A program made the position numbers and the translations under genes. From NCBI RefSeq assembly GCF_019793435.1, contig NZ_JAILYH010000001.1, forward strand, positions 62,001 to 126,000: a stretch of DNA of 64,000 bases. The letters run 5' to 3'. The notes beneath the pieces were generated by a model, which ran no database searches, was not told where the DNA came from, and saw only the letters and a list, made by a program, of their open reading frames with translations. This stretch comes from Rhizobium redzepovicii. GTDB taxonomy: Bacteria > Pseudomonadota > Alphaproteobacteria > Rhizobiales > Rhizobiaceae. Each line of letters starts with the position of its first letter. The stretch's first letter is position 1. Shown piece after piece: positions 38,982 to 46,714 of the stretch.

Positions 38982-39449
38982 TCAGTTCCGGCTGTTGGAC
39001 GACGAGGCCGGCTTTGGTTTGCTGTCGAGATGCTTGTAGAGTTCGGTCAGCTGAGACTTCGGCGCCGGGCAGCCTTTCGATTTGGCGATGCTGGCCAGGA
39101 CATTGTTCCTGTTGCGCAAGGCATCGATCTCGACCTTCTCAGGCGATTTCGGGTCCATGAAAAACAGCGCGGGCAGAAACAGCAGCACACCGGTCGCTCC
39201 AAGCACGATGTTCTTCCCCTGCGCATCGGTGCGCTCCTTCACCGTCGAGGAGATCTGCCGCTCGTTGGCCTCGAATTCACGCGCGATGCCGGCGCAATCG
39301 AAGGCGCTGTCGGACGGGTTGGTCGAAGCGACCGGACGGGCCTCCCGCCCGGCGCAGCCGGCAAGCGACATGGAAAGAGCAAGGATCAGCGCCGTCGATC
39401 TTGAAAGGGTTTTGGCGGGCTTGTTCGTCGAAATACTGCGGGTGGTCAT
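38982..39449 (-). CDS. CDI-associated lipoprotein (1)
   Basis: 155 residues; the signal ends in MSLAGC (lipobox at about Cys 31), followed by CAGIAREFEANERQISSTVKERTDAQGKNI and a hydrophobic segment IVLGATGVLLFLPALFFMD. The C-terminal part (EIDALRNRNNVLASIAKSKGC) is helical. It may be anchored by lipid and also span the membrane. It starts 13 bp after the cdiB stop codon. No close family recognised; linked to CDI by position. Confidence 0.7.
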   Translation of the reverse strand: MTTRSISTNKPAKTLSRSTALILALSMSLAGCAGREARPVASTNPSDSAFDCAGIAREFEANERQISSTVKERTDAQGKNIVLGATGVLLFLPALFFMDPKSPEKVEIDALRNRNNVLASIAKSKGCPAPKSQLTELYKHLDSKPKPASSSNSRN

Positions 39450-39462
39450 TGTCCTGCTTTCG

Positions 39463-41184
39463 TTACCAATGAGCGGATGCGCTGAAATAAAAGAGCCCGC
39501 CGTCGACATCGTCGAGGCTGCTTGCAACAATGTCGGAATAGCCGAGGTCGGCGCTGATATTGCCGCCGACGGTGCGGATGCCGGCCGTCCAGCCGGCGAG
39601 GTTGCCGCCTGATATGTCGAAGCGTTTCTGCGCATAGACATGGCCGTAGTCGAAGCCGAGATAGGGGCGCAGTTCGCCGAATGCCTTGGCGGCCGCGCCG
39701 CCGCTTTCGTTGGACTTCGTTCTCCAGACGATCTCGTTGTGGCTGAACATGCCGTTGTTGCCGAAGAGCACGCCTTCGCGCGTGCCGCGGACATTGCCGT
39801 AGCCGCCGAGAGAGATCTGTTCGGCACCGAGCAGATTGTCCGGGGAATATTGACCGCTGAGCAGCGAGGTGAATTCGAACTGCCGGCCGGCCGCCTGGAA
39901 CGGCTGTGTCACGCTGACGGTGGCGTTGAATTTCGAAAATCGCGGATCGGCGTTGCCGGCGCCGGGATCGCCGGGGTCCACCGCATCGAAGAGACGGAGC
40001 CCCTTGTCGAGGCTGGCGTCGAACATCCAGATGCCGCCGAACATGCGGCGGGAATGGGAAATGCCGATATCACCGACCGTATAGCGGCGGCTGCCGACCT
40101 CGATCAGATTGCCGAGCAGGAAGTTGTTGGTCTGCTTGTAGGTCAGGCCGCTGCGGACGGTTGTGATCGAATCCTTGTCGCGAGAGATAACGCGATCGAT
40201 GCCGAGACCGGCCTGCCCCGAATTGCCGGAGGTTTCGAGCGTGCTGAAGTTTCCCTCGACCGCACTTTCATATTGGTACCAGGAGCCGTTCAGCGACAGG
40301 GTGGAGTAGCCGTAGGGCACGCTGACGCTGCCGGAATAGCTGTTGCCGTAGCCATTTCCGTCATTCTCCCACGGATAGCTCGGGCCGCTGTGCTCGTAGG
40401 AGAAATTCCACTGGTCATTGATGCCGAGCAGGTCATCGTAGCCGAGCGATGCCGAGCTGCGGGAAAAGCCGGTGCTCTCCTGCCCCATATTGTTGTTGCC
40501 GAAGGAGACGTGCCAGGGCCGGCCCGGACGGTTTTCGATGTTGAGGATCGAGGTTCCGTCCTTCGGGCCGGGTAGCATCGCCGATTTGGCGTCGTTGGCC
40601 TGCAGCCGGTTCATCTGGTCGAGCCCCTGCTCGATATCGCGGATATTGACGACGCGGCCGATCAGGCCGGGAAAGGCGGTCGCCAGCGAAGCATTGCCGG
40701 CCACTTTCCGGCCATTGAGATAGATGTCGGAGAGCGTGCCTTCGACGACCAGCAGACGGAGGATCCTGGTCGTGCGGATATCCTGCTGCGGCACATAGGC
40801 GCGCGAGGTCACATAGCCATGATCGATATAGAGATGCGTGACATCCCTCAGGACCGCATTGATCTCGGCGAGGCCGACGCAGCGATTGCCGTAAGGCGCC
40901 GTCACCTTACCGATCTCCTGGGCCGACAGCAGGCTCGCCCCATCGATCTCGACCCGCGTGATGTCGAAACAGGCGCCGTTGCCCGGTGCGGCGGGCAAAG
41001 CGCCGTTTTCCGCATCCGTGCCGCCGCCTGGTGTGGCGCGCCGCAGGGCATCCAGCCGCTGGGTCTGCGACTGCTCTTCCTGGCGGCGGTTGAAATCATC
41101 GGCAGGCGTTTGCGCGTAAGCGGGGGCGATCACCACTGCGAGGGCGGCGCCGGCAATCAGAAAGTATCGAATTTCTATGGTCAT
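39463..41184 (-). CDS. cdiB: CdiB-type two-partner secretion transporter (ShlB/FhaC/HecB)
   Basis: 573 residues: signal peptide (to AYAQ, about residue 25), then a POTRA region (FDITRVEIDGASLLS ..., with VTSRAYVPQQDI and LRLLVVEGTLSDIYLNG), then a C-terminal 16-strand beta-barrel with aromatic strand ends. GYGNVRGTREGVLFGNNG contains the conserved VRG loop of Omp85/FhaC proteins (VRGT here; VRGY/F is commoner). It sits in the outer membrane and exports CdiA. It follows the IalB-like gene by 13 bp, so they form one operon. Confidence 0.92.
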   Translation of the reverse strand: MTIEIRYFLIAGAALAVVIAPAYAQTPADDFNRRQEEQSQTQRLDALRRATPGGGTDAENGALPAAPGNGACFDITRVEIDGASLLSAQEIGKVTAPYGNRCVGLAEINAVLRDVTHLYIDHGYVTSRAYVPQQDIRTTRILRLLVVEGTLSDIYLNGRKVAGNASLATAFPGLIGRVVNIRDIEQGLDQMNRLQANDAKSAMLPGPKDGTSILNIENRPGRPWHVSFGNNNMGQESTGFSRSSASLGYDDLLGINDQWNFSYEHSGPSYPWENDGNGYGNSYSGSVSVPYGYSTLSLNGSWYQYESAVEGNFSTLETSGNSGQAGLGIDRVISRDKDSITTVRSGLTYKQTNNFLLGNLIEVGSRRYTVGDIGISHSRRMFGGIWMFDASLDKGLRLFDAVDPGDPGAGNADPRFSKFNATVSVTQPFQAAGRQFEFTSLLSGQYSPDNLLGAEQISLGGYGNVRGTREGVLFGNNGMFSHNEIVWRTKSNESGGAAAKAFGELRPYLGFDYGHVYAQKRFDISGGNLAGWTAGIRTVGGNISADLGYSDIVASSLDDVDGGLFYFSASAHW

Positions 41185-41197
41185 CGGTGAAATTCGG

Positions 41198-41812
41198 CTA
41201 CTTCGCGGCGACGGACTGAAGCTCGTCGAGGGCCGGCTTCAGCCCCTTCAGCGAGAAGCGGATATTGACGTCCTGGCCGTTCATCAGCCGCACCAGCCCC
41301 TCGGCCGCCGCGCCCTTCTTCAGCGCCGCAGTCATCTTGGTATCCAGCGCCAGCTGCGCCCAGCATCCGGTCTGGTTGCAATTGCGGTAATCGAGCTTGG
41401 CGACGGGCTTGCCGTCGGCCTTGATCGACAGGCCCGAGGGCAGGAAAACATTGAGCGGCAGAAGGGCGGTCAGCATCAGCCGCGCCTTGCCCTTGCCTTT
41501 GTCGGAAGGCGCGGCAGGCGCCGGCGGCGCGGATATCGCCAGCGTCAGGATATTGACGGGTTTGCCGTCCTTGGTGACTTGCGCCACCTGTGCGACTTCG
41601 CAGGCCTCGGTGCCTGCCGAACCCGTGCAGCGATAATACCAGTCGTCGAATTTTTGCGATTTTATCGCCGGCGCAGGTTGCGCCGGCGCCTGTTCCGGTT
41701 CTTGACCATCAGGAGATTGCGAAAAGGATGGGCTCGCGCAGGCGATCGATATCAGAATGGGGGCGATCGTCCAAAGGACCCTCTTCATGCCGCTTTTCAA
41801 AAATTTCTTCAT
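41198..41812 (-). CDS. IalB-like (invasion-associated locus B) periplasmic protein
   Basis: The 204-residue protein has a signal peptide (MKRVLWTIAPILISIACASPSFSQ after an eight-residue lead) and a Pro-Gln-rich linker, then the IalB pattern: FDDWYYRCTG..-CEVAQV..-LPLNVFLPSGLSIKADG..-CNQTGCWAQL, with four conserved cysteines. IalB proteins are periplasmic and linked with envelope stress or invasion in alphaproteobacteria. It is the first gene of the CDI operon, 13 bp upstream of cdiB. An inner ATG at 41788 could be the real start. A chaperone or envelope-guard role for CdiA/CdiB export is an inference. Confidence 0.85.
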   Translation of the reverse strand: MKKFLKSGMKRVLWTIAPILISIACASPSFSQSPDGQEPEQAPAQPAPAIKSQKFDDWYYRCTGSAGTEACEVAQVAQVTKDGKPVNILTLAISAPPAPAAPSDKGKGKARLMLTALLPLNVFLPSGLSIKADGKPVAKLDYRNCNQTGCWAQLALDTKMTAALKKGAAAEGLVRLMNGQDVNIRFSLKGLKPALDELQSVAAK

Positions 41813-42523
41813 TTAAAATGCAACTTCAGGAAGATTTTATTTGGGTTGGAAGTCATATCGCTACAATCCGCAATTTGGTCAACCTTAACGTGTCAGCACG
41901 GTAAAGTTTGCGTTAGGTATTTATTTCGCGTTCTGGGAGATTACGCTCAGTTTGCCCGAGACCCCATTCGCAACGAAATCGCCAACAGATTCCGAAATTC
42001 GAATAAAACCGCTTGGCGAGGGACATGAGACGATGCGCAACTTACGCGAAGCTGGTCACCTGCTCGTTTTTATTGAAAATCAGGCGTATAATCGGATAGG
42101 ATGAATAATTCCGCATCGGCGGACATCCAGAAAAATCTGCGAAAGATGAGCCGTACTCATTTTGAAGAAAAGACGTTCCAAGGCGCCGGCTTTATCCCCG
42201 ATGCCGCCCACGAATACTGAGATGTATTTCAGAAATTCGTCACACCCGCGGGTTGCTGCGACTGTTCTTCTCGGAAGGGAAAGGACAACCGAATGGTGAA
42301 AAGGCGGCGGCCAATGCAGCCTGGGACGGAATCCGCGGGCCGTATTCGGGAAAACCTGATCAAGACCCGAATCGGCGGCAAGCTCTCGGCCCCCGTAAAG
42401 CCCGGGCCTCGCCGTCGAGGATGATAGCGTGCCCGCAGCGGACTTCACGCGCCGCGCCGTCGCAGCACTGTCATTTTCGAGATGACATCCGCCCCGTTCT
42501 CTGCGAAAAAGAGCGCGATGAGA
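41813..42523. other. Intergenic region between CDI operon and thiMED
   Basis: About 700 bp without a supported gene. The AT-rich part near 41810-41950 should contain the CDI operon promoter (minus strand). 42050-42520 is high GC and holds only short ORFs without ribosome-binding sites; the promoter of the thi leader must lie here. No repeats recognised. Confidence 0.4.
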
Positions 42524-42600
42524 GACAGGGGCGTTCGTCGACAGACGGGCTGAGAAGCACCCTTCGAACCTGAACCGGATAATGCCGGCGGAGGGAGTCG
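42524..42600 (+). ncRNA. TPP riboswitch (THI element)
   Basis: The conserved core is visible: the block GGGCTGAGAAGCACCC (CUGAGA box) starting near 42547, followed by GAACCTGAACCGGATAATGCC and the closing GGCGGAGGGAG near 42587-42596. The 5' arm ACAGGGGCG at 42525 pairs with the closing region. It binds thiamine pyrophosphate and switches off the salvage genes downstream. Confidence 0.93.
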
Positions 42601-42663
42601 CTCGGGGTCGCGGCTTAGCCCGCACGATTTACCCCGTGCCCGCCCCCGCCTGAAAGGGGCCAC
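42601..42663 (+). promoter_or_regulatory. Riboswitch expression platform sequestering the thiM RBS
   Basis: GCCCCC (42642-42647) can pair with GGGGC (42656-42660) and mask the AAAGGGG ribosome-binding site of thiM. An upstream pair CGGGGT / ACCCCG (42603-42608 / 42631-42636) could form an alternative structure. No U tract is present, so control is probably at translation initiation. Confidence 0.6.
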
Positions 42664-43467
42664 ATGCAGACCAGGAGCACACCAGGAGCCATGCTGAAGG
42701 CGATGCGCGAAAAGCCGCCGCTCGTTCAGTGCATCACCAATTATGTCGCGATGAACGTCGCCGCCAATGTTCTCCTGGCCGCCGGCGCCTCGCCGGCCAT
42801 GGTGCATGCGGCTGAGGAAGCCGGTGAGTTCGCCGGCCTCGCCAGCGCGCTGACCGTCAATATCGGCACGCTGTCGACGCAATGGATCGACGGCATGCAG
42901 GCGGCGGCGAAGGCGGCGACCTCGGCCGGCAAACCCTGGGTGCTTGATCCGGTCGCCCATTATGCCACTGCCTTTCGCCGCGACGCGGTCGCTGCTCTGC
43001 TGGCGCTCAAGCCGACGATCATCCGCGGCAATGCTTCCGAGATCATCGCGCTTGCCGGCGGCGAGAGCCGCGGCCAGGGTGTCGACAGCCGCGATCCGGT
43101 CGAGCAGGCCGAAGGTTCGGCGCGATGGCTGGCCGAGCGCCAGCAGGCGGTCGTCGCTGTCACCGGCGCTGTCGATTTCGTCACCGACGGCGAGCGGGCG
43201 GTGCGCATCACAGGCGGATCGGCCTTGATGCCGCAGGTCACCGCGCTTGGCTGCTCGCTCACCTGCCTCGTCGGCGCCTTTGCCGCCACCGTGCCCGAGG
43301 ATATGTTCGGGGCGACGGTCGCAGCCCTTTCAACCTTCGCCATCGCCGGCGAGGAGGCAGCACTCGGCGCGGCCGGTCCCGGTTCCTTCGCCTGGCGCTT
43401 TCTCGATGCGCTGCACGCCCTCGACGCCGAAACGCTCGATGCCAGGGCAAGGATATCGGCTGTATGA
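42664..43467 (+). CDS. thiM: Hydroxyethylthiazole kinase
   Basis: The 267-residue protein phosphorylates the thiazole alcohol (THZ) with ATP for thiamine salvage. It shows PPLVQCITNYVAMNVAANVLLAAGASPAM near the start and GKPWVLDPVAHYAT, PTIIRGNASEI and TALGCSLTCLVGAF (with the catalytic Cys region) later, all family-defining. The usual length is 260-270. It is the first gene behind the TPP riboswitch, and its stop codon overlaps the thiE start (ATGA). Confidence 0.96.
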   Translation: MQTRSTPGAMLKAMREKPPLVQCITNYVAMNVAANVLLAAGASPAMVHAAEEAGEFAGLASALTVNIGTLSTQWIDGMQAAAKAATSAGKPWVLDPVAHYATAFRRDAVAALLALKPTIIRGNASEIIALAGGESRGQGVDSRDPVEQAEGSARWLAERQQAVVAVTGAVDFVTDGERAVRITGGSALMPQVTALGCSLTCLVGAFAATVPEDMFGATVAALSTFAIAGEEAALGAAGPGSFAWRFLDALHALDAETLDARARISAV

Positions 43468-44099
43468 AGACCTTCGATCTTTCGCTCTATCTCGTTCTCG
43501 ATCCCGACCTCTGCGCGGGGATCGGCATGGTCGAGACCGCGCGCCGTGCCGTTGCCGGCGGCGCGACGATGGTGCAGCTGCGCGACAAACATGCCGGCAC
43601 GGCCGGAATGATCGAGACCGGACGCGCCTTGAAACAGGCGCTTGATGGCACCGGCGCCCGCCTCGTCGTCAACGACGATGTCGAGGCGGCGATCGCCATC
43701 GGCGCCGACGGGTTGCATATCGGCCAGGAGGATATGGATGCGGCGACAGCGCGGGCGATGATCGGTCCCGACATGATCCTCGGCCTGTCGGTCGAAACCG
43801 CGGCGCTTGCTGCTGCCGTCGATCCCGATCTCGTCGACTATACCGGCGTCGGGCCGGTGTTTGCGACGCCGACCAAGGCCGACCACAAGCAGCCGATCGG
43901 TTTTGACGGTCTTGCCAAACTGGTGGCGGTCTCGCCGGTGCCCTCGGTTGCCATCGGCGGGCTCAAGGCGGAGCATGTGGCCGAAGTCTTTGCCGCAGGC
44001 GCAAGCGGGCTTGCCGTCGTCTCCGCCATTTGCGGCGCGCCGGATCCGGAAGCCGCCACACACCGCATCGCCGCAGAAATTCGAAAGGCCCGCGCATGA
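43464..44099 (+). CDS. thiE: Thiamine-phosphate synthase
   Basis: 211 residues; a TIM barrel that joins HMP-PP and thiazole phosphate into thiamine phosphate. MVQLRDKHAGT (diphosphate-binding start), VNDDVEAAIAIGADGLHIGQED, and DYTGVGPVFATPTKAD and VAIGGLKAEHV are the ThiE signature parts. ATG 43464 overlaps the thiM stop codon and its own stop overlaps thiD, so the three are translationally coupled. Confidence 0.95.
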   Translation: MKTFDLSLYLVLDPDLCAGIGMVETARRAVAGGATMVQLRDKHAGTAGMIETGRALKQALDGTGARLVVNDDVEAAIAIGADGLHIGQEDMDAATARAMIGPDMILGLSVETAALAAAVDPDLVDYTGVGPVFATPTKADHKQPIGFDGLAKLVAVSPVPSVAIGGLKAEHVAEVFAAGASGLAVVSAICGAPDPEAATHRIAAEIRKARA

Positions 44100-44929
44100 T
44101 CCGCAACGTCCTCTCCATCGCCGGCTCCGATCCCTCCGGCGGCGCCGGCATCCAGGCCGACCTCAAGGCCTTTTCCGCCCGGGGCGTCTACGGCATGGCG
44201 GTGCTGACGGCGCTGACGGCGCAGAACACGCAAGGCGTCAGCGGCGTGCATCTGGTGCCGCCTCCATTCGTCGCCGATCAGATCAATGCCGTCTTTGCCG
44301 ATGTGCGCGTCGATGCCGTCAAGATCGGCATGATCGCCAATGCCGGCATCGCCGAGGCCGTCGCCGCCGCACTCGACGCAGCTGTGGCCGCAGCACCGGC
44401 CGACCGCCGCGGCATTCCCATCGTCATCGATCCCGTGATGATCGCCAAGGGCGGGGCCGCCCTGCTTGCGCCCGAAGCCGTCGACGTGCTGAACCGCCGG
44501 TTGCTGCCGCTCGCCACACTGCTGACCCCGAACCTGCCTGAAGCCGCCGCCCTGCTGCACCAGCCGGTCGCGACGAACCGGGCCGAGATGGCGGCGCAGG
44601 CCGAAGGCCTGCGGGCGCTCGGTCCGGCCGCCGTGCTGGTCAAGGGCGGCCATCTCGACAGCGACGACAGCCCCGACGTGCTTGCCACAGCCGACGGCCT
44701 GCACTGGTTCGAAGCCCGGCGGGTGCCGACCAAGAACACCCACGGCACTGGCTGCACGCTGTCGAGCGCGTTGGCGGCCGAGCTTGCCAAGGGCGCCTCG
44801 GTGCCGGAGGCGGTCGCCATCGCCAAGGATTACCTCGCCGGCGCGGTCGCCGCCGCCGGAAGCCTCACCGTCGGCTCCGGCCACGGGCCGGTGCAGCATT
44901 TTCATGCGCTTTGGAAAGTGACGGGATAA
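44096..44929 (+). CDS. thiD: HMP/HMP-phosphate kinase
   Basis: The 277-residue ribokinase-fold enzyme phosphorylates HMP twice to HMP-PP, the substrate of ThiE. SIAGSDPSGGAGIQADLKAFSA is the diagnostic N-terminus, and the catalytic Asp and Gly-rich anion hole are in NTHGTGCTLSSALAAELAKG near the C-terminus. A Lys in KGGHL binds ATP phosphate. It overlaps thiE by four bases; an intrinsic terminator follows. Confidence 0.96.
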   Translation: MIRNVLSIAGSDPSGGAGIQADLKAFSARGVYGMAVLTALTAQNTQGVSGVHLVPPPFVADQINAVFADVRVDAVKIGMIANAGIAEAVAAALDAAVAAAPADRRGIPIVIDPVMIAKGGAALLAPEAVDVLNRRLLPLATLLTPNLPEAAALLHQPVATNRAEMAAQAEGLRALGPAAVLVKGGHLDSDDSPDVLATADGLHWFEARRVPTKNTHGTGCTLSSALAAELAKGASVPEAVAIAKDYLAGAVAAAGSLTVGSGHGPVQHFHALWKVTG

Positions 44930-44962
44930 GCATCCATCATCGACGCACCCCTTTCAATCGAA

Positions 44963-44989
44963 ACGGCTCGGGCTCCCCGGGCCGTTTTT
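44963..44989 (+). terminator. Intrinsic terminator of thiMED
   Basis: ACGGCTCGGG and CCCGGGCCGT form a 10 bp stem (one G-U pair) with a tiny loop, followed by TTTTT. It is 34 bp after the thiD stop codon. Confidence 0.85.
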
Positions 44990-45145
44990 GCGTTCGGCAG
45001 CCAGCTTGCTTTTGATCGAGAGCATCATGGCGAGCAGCATCGCGCCATTTGAAAAACGCAGTTGACAAGCTCAGCCAGATAGCCAAGTCTATGACATTAA
45101 AAGGGGATATATTCCGCAATAACGGAATACGAGGAGGAATGACCG
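44990..45145 (+). promoter_or_regulatory. Promoter and candidate operator of the GNAT-NagZ-importer operon
   Basis: A perfect inverted repeat TATTCCG-N6-CGGAATA at 45110-45129 lies 17 bp before the GTG start of the GNAT gene. TTGACA at 45062-45067 is a possible -35 box; the -10 is unclear (TATGAC/GATATA). The operator would be covered by RNA polymerase or lie in the leader, as expected for a repressor site. No regulator gene adjoins. Confidence 0.5.
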
Positions 45146-45625
45146 GTGCCAGACCTGCTTGTGAGTCTATACTCCACAAAGCTTGCCGATCTGAATCGGA
45201 AAGCCGATCTTGTCGGTGTCTCCATCCGACCGGCCCTCCCCCCGGAACTGCATCTCGTCGTCGACTGGGTTCGCCAGCAGTTCAGCGAAAACTGGGCGAG
45301 CGAAGTCTCCGTCGCCTTCTCCCGCCAGCCGGTTGGCTGCCTGATCGCCGTCGACGGCGGCAAGCTGCTCGGCTTTGCCTGCTACGACACGACGGCGCGC
45401 GGCTTCTTCGGCCCGACCGGCGTCGACCCGCAAGCCCGCGGCAAGGGTATCGGCCTCGCCCTGTTTTCCGCCTGCCTGCAGACCATGAAGACGCTTGGCC
45501 ATGCCTATGCCTTCATCGGCGATGCCGGCCCCGTCGATTTTTACGCGAAGACCGCAGGCGCCATCATCATCCCCGCCCCCGACAAGGGCATTTACGAAGG
45601 CATGCTGAGACGCACGCCGACCTGA
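45146..45625 (+). CDS. GNAT family N-acetyltransferase
   Basis: 159 residues with the GNAT fold: acetyl-CoA-binding motif A in TGVDPQARGKGIGLALFSACLQ (R-G-x-G-x-G/A, about residues 92-112), preceded by a beta-bulge strand GGKLLGFACYDTTARGFFG. The start is a GTG with AGGAGG nine bases upstream; a nearby ATG lies in another frame. It opens an operon with a NagZ-like hydrolase and an importer, so an amino-sugar or peptide could be its acceptor, although the substrate cannot be read. Confidence 0.85.
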   Translation: MPDLLVSLYSTKLADLNRKADLVGVSIRPALPPELHLVVDWVRQQFSENWASEVSVAFSRQPVGCLIAVDGGKLLGFACYDTTARGFFGPTGVDPQARGKGIGLALFSACLQTMKTLGHAYAFIGDAGPVDFYAKTAGAIIIPAPDKGIYEGMLRRTPT

Positions 45626-45649
45626 CCATCTGATCCCGGAGTTACAGAA

Positions 45650-46672
45650 TTGTCCTCGACCCCGCTCGCCCTTTTCGTCGGCCTTCCCAATCCAGTCCTT
45701 TCGGATGATGAATTCGCCCTGTTTCGTGAGACCAATCCGATGGGCCTCTTCGTTGGCCGGCGAAATCAGCGCGAGCCGGAGCAGACGAAGCGGCTGATCG
45801 AACGCTTTCGCGAAGCCGTCGGCCGCGACGATGCGCCTGTTTTCACCGACCAAGAAGGCGGCCGCGTGCAGCATCTCGATGCCGGCCCCTGGCCGCTGTT
45901 CCGCAGCTTCGGCCAGTTCGCCGAACTTGCGCGCCGCGATTTCGCGCTCGCCAAAAAAGCATTGCGCCTTTCCTCCCAGGCCATGGGGGCGATGATGACG
46001 GAACTTGGCCTTTCCAGCGGATGCTCGCCCGTGCTCGACCTCGTCTTCGAGACGACGAGCGCTGTCATCGGCGCCCGCTCTTTCGGCCCCGATCCTGATG
46101 TCATCGCCGCCCTCGGCCGCGAGGTGATCGACGGCCTGCTCGAGACCGGCAACATGCCGGTGATGAAGCACATTCCCGGCCATGGCCGCGCAACGCTTGA
46201 TTCCCACAAGGAACGCCCGGTGGTCGATGCCAGCCGCGAGACGCTCGCTGCGACGGATTTCAAGCCCTTCGTGGCGCTGAAGGATACGCCCTGGGCCATG
46301 GTTGCCCACGTCGTCTACTCGGCCTACGACAAGGAATTGCCGGCCTCCATCTCGCCGGTCATGCACGACCTCATCCGCAACGACATGGGGTATGACGGCG
46401 TGCTGATTTCCGACTGCATCTTCATGGAATCGCTCTCCGGCACCCTGCCGGAACGCGTCAAACAGGTGCTCGACGCCGGCTTCGACATCGCCCTCCACAG
46501 CCATGGCGACGTCAGGGAAAGCGAAGCCGCCGCCAGGGCGGCCCGGCCGCTGACGGACGCAGCTCTCAAGCGGATTGCCGCCGGCAAGGCCCGCCTCGGC
46601 AATCTCAAGATCGATGTCCGCGCAGCCCATGCTGAAGTCGAAGACATGTTTGCAAGCGCGCTGGTTTCCTGA
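45650..46672 (+). CDS. NagZ-like beta-N-acetylhexosaminidase (GH3)
   Basis: 340 residues, a single GH3 TIM barrel as in NagZ. KHIPGHGRATLDSHKERPVVD is the NagZ signature with the Asp-His pair and GHG loop; the nucleophile Asp is in GVLISDCIFMES, replacing the usual SDDL/M. Typical enzymes remove GlcNAc from muropeptides or chito-oligosaccharides in the cytoplasm. It starts at TTG with GGAG upstream. It lies between GNAT and importer genes; rhizobia normally have a separate housekeeping nagZ, so this is probably a specialised second copy. Confidence 0.88.
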   Translation: MSSTPLALFVGLPNPVLSDDEFALFRETNPMGLFVGRRNQREPEQTKRLIERFREAVGRDDAPVFTDQEGGRVQHLDAGPWPLFRSFGQFAELARRDFALAKKALRLSSQAMGAMMTELGLSSGCSPVLDLVFETTSAVIGARSFGPDPDVIAALGREVIDGLLETGNMPVMKHIPGHGRATLDSHKERPVVDASRETLAATDFKPFVALKDTPWAMVAHVVYSAYDKELPASISPVMHDLIRNDMGYDGVLISDCIFMESLSGTLPERVKQVLDAGFDIALHSHGDVRESEAAARAARPLTDAALKRIAAGKARLGNLKIDVRAAHAEVEDMFASALVS

Positions 46673-46714
46673 CCGGCGCGCCATCTCTCACCGCATAAAA
46701 AAGGGGAATAAGAC

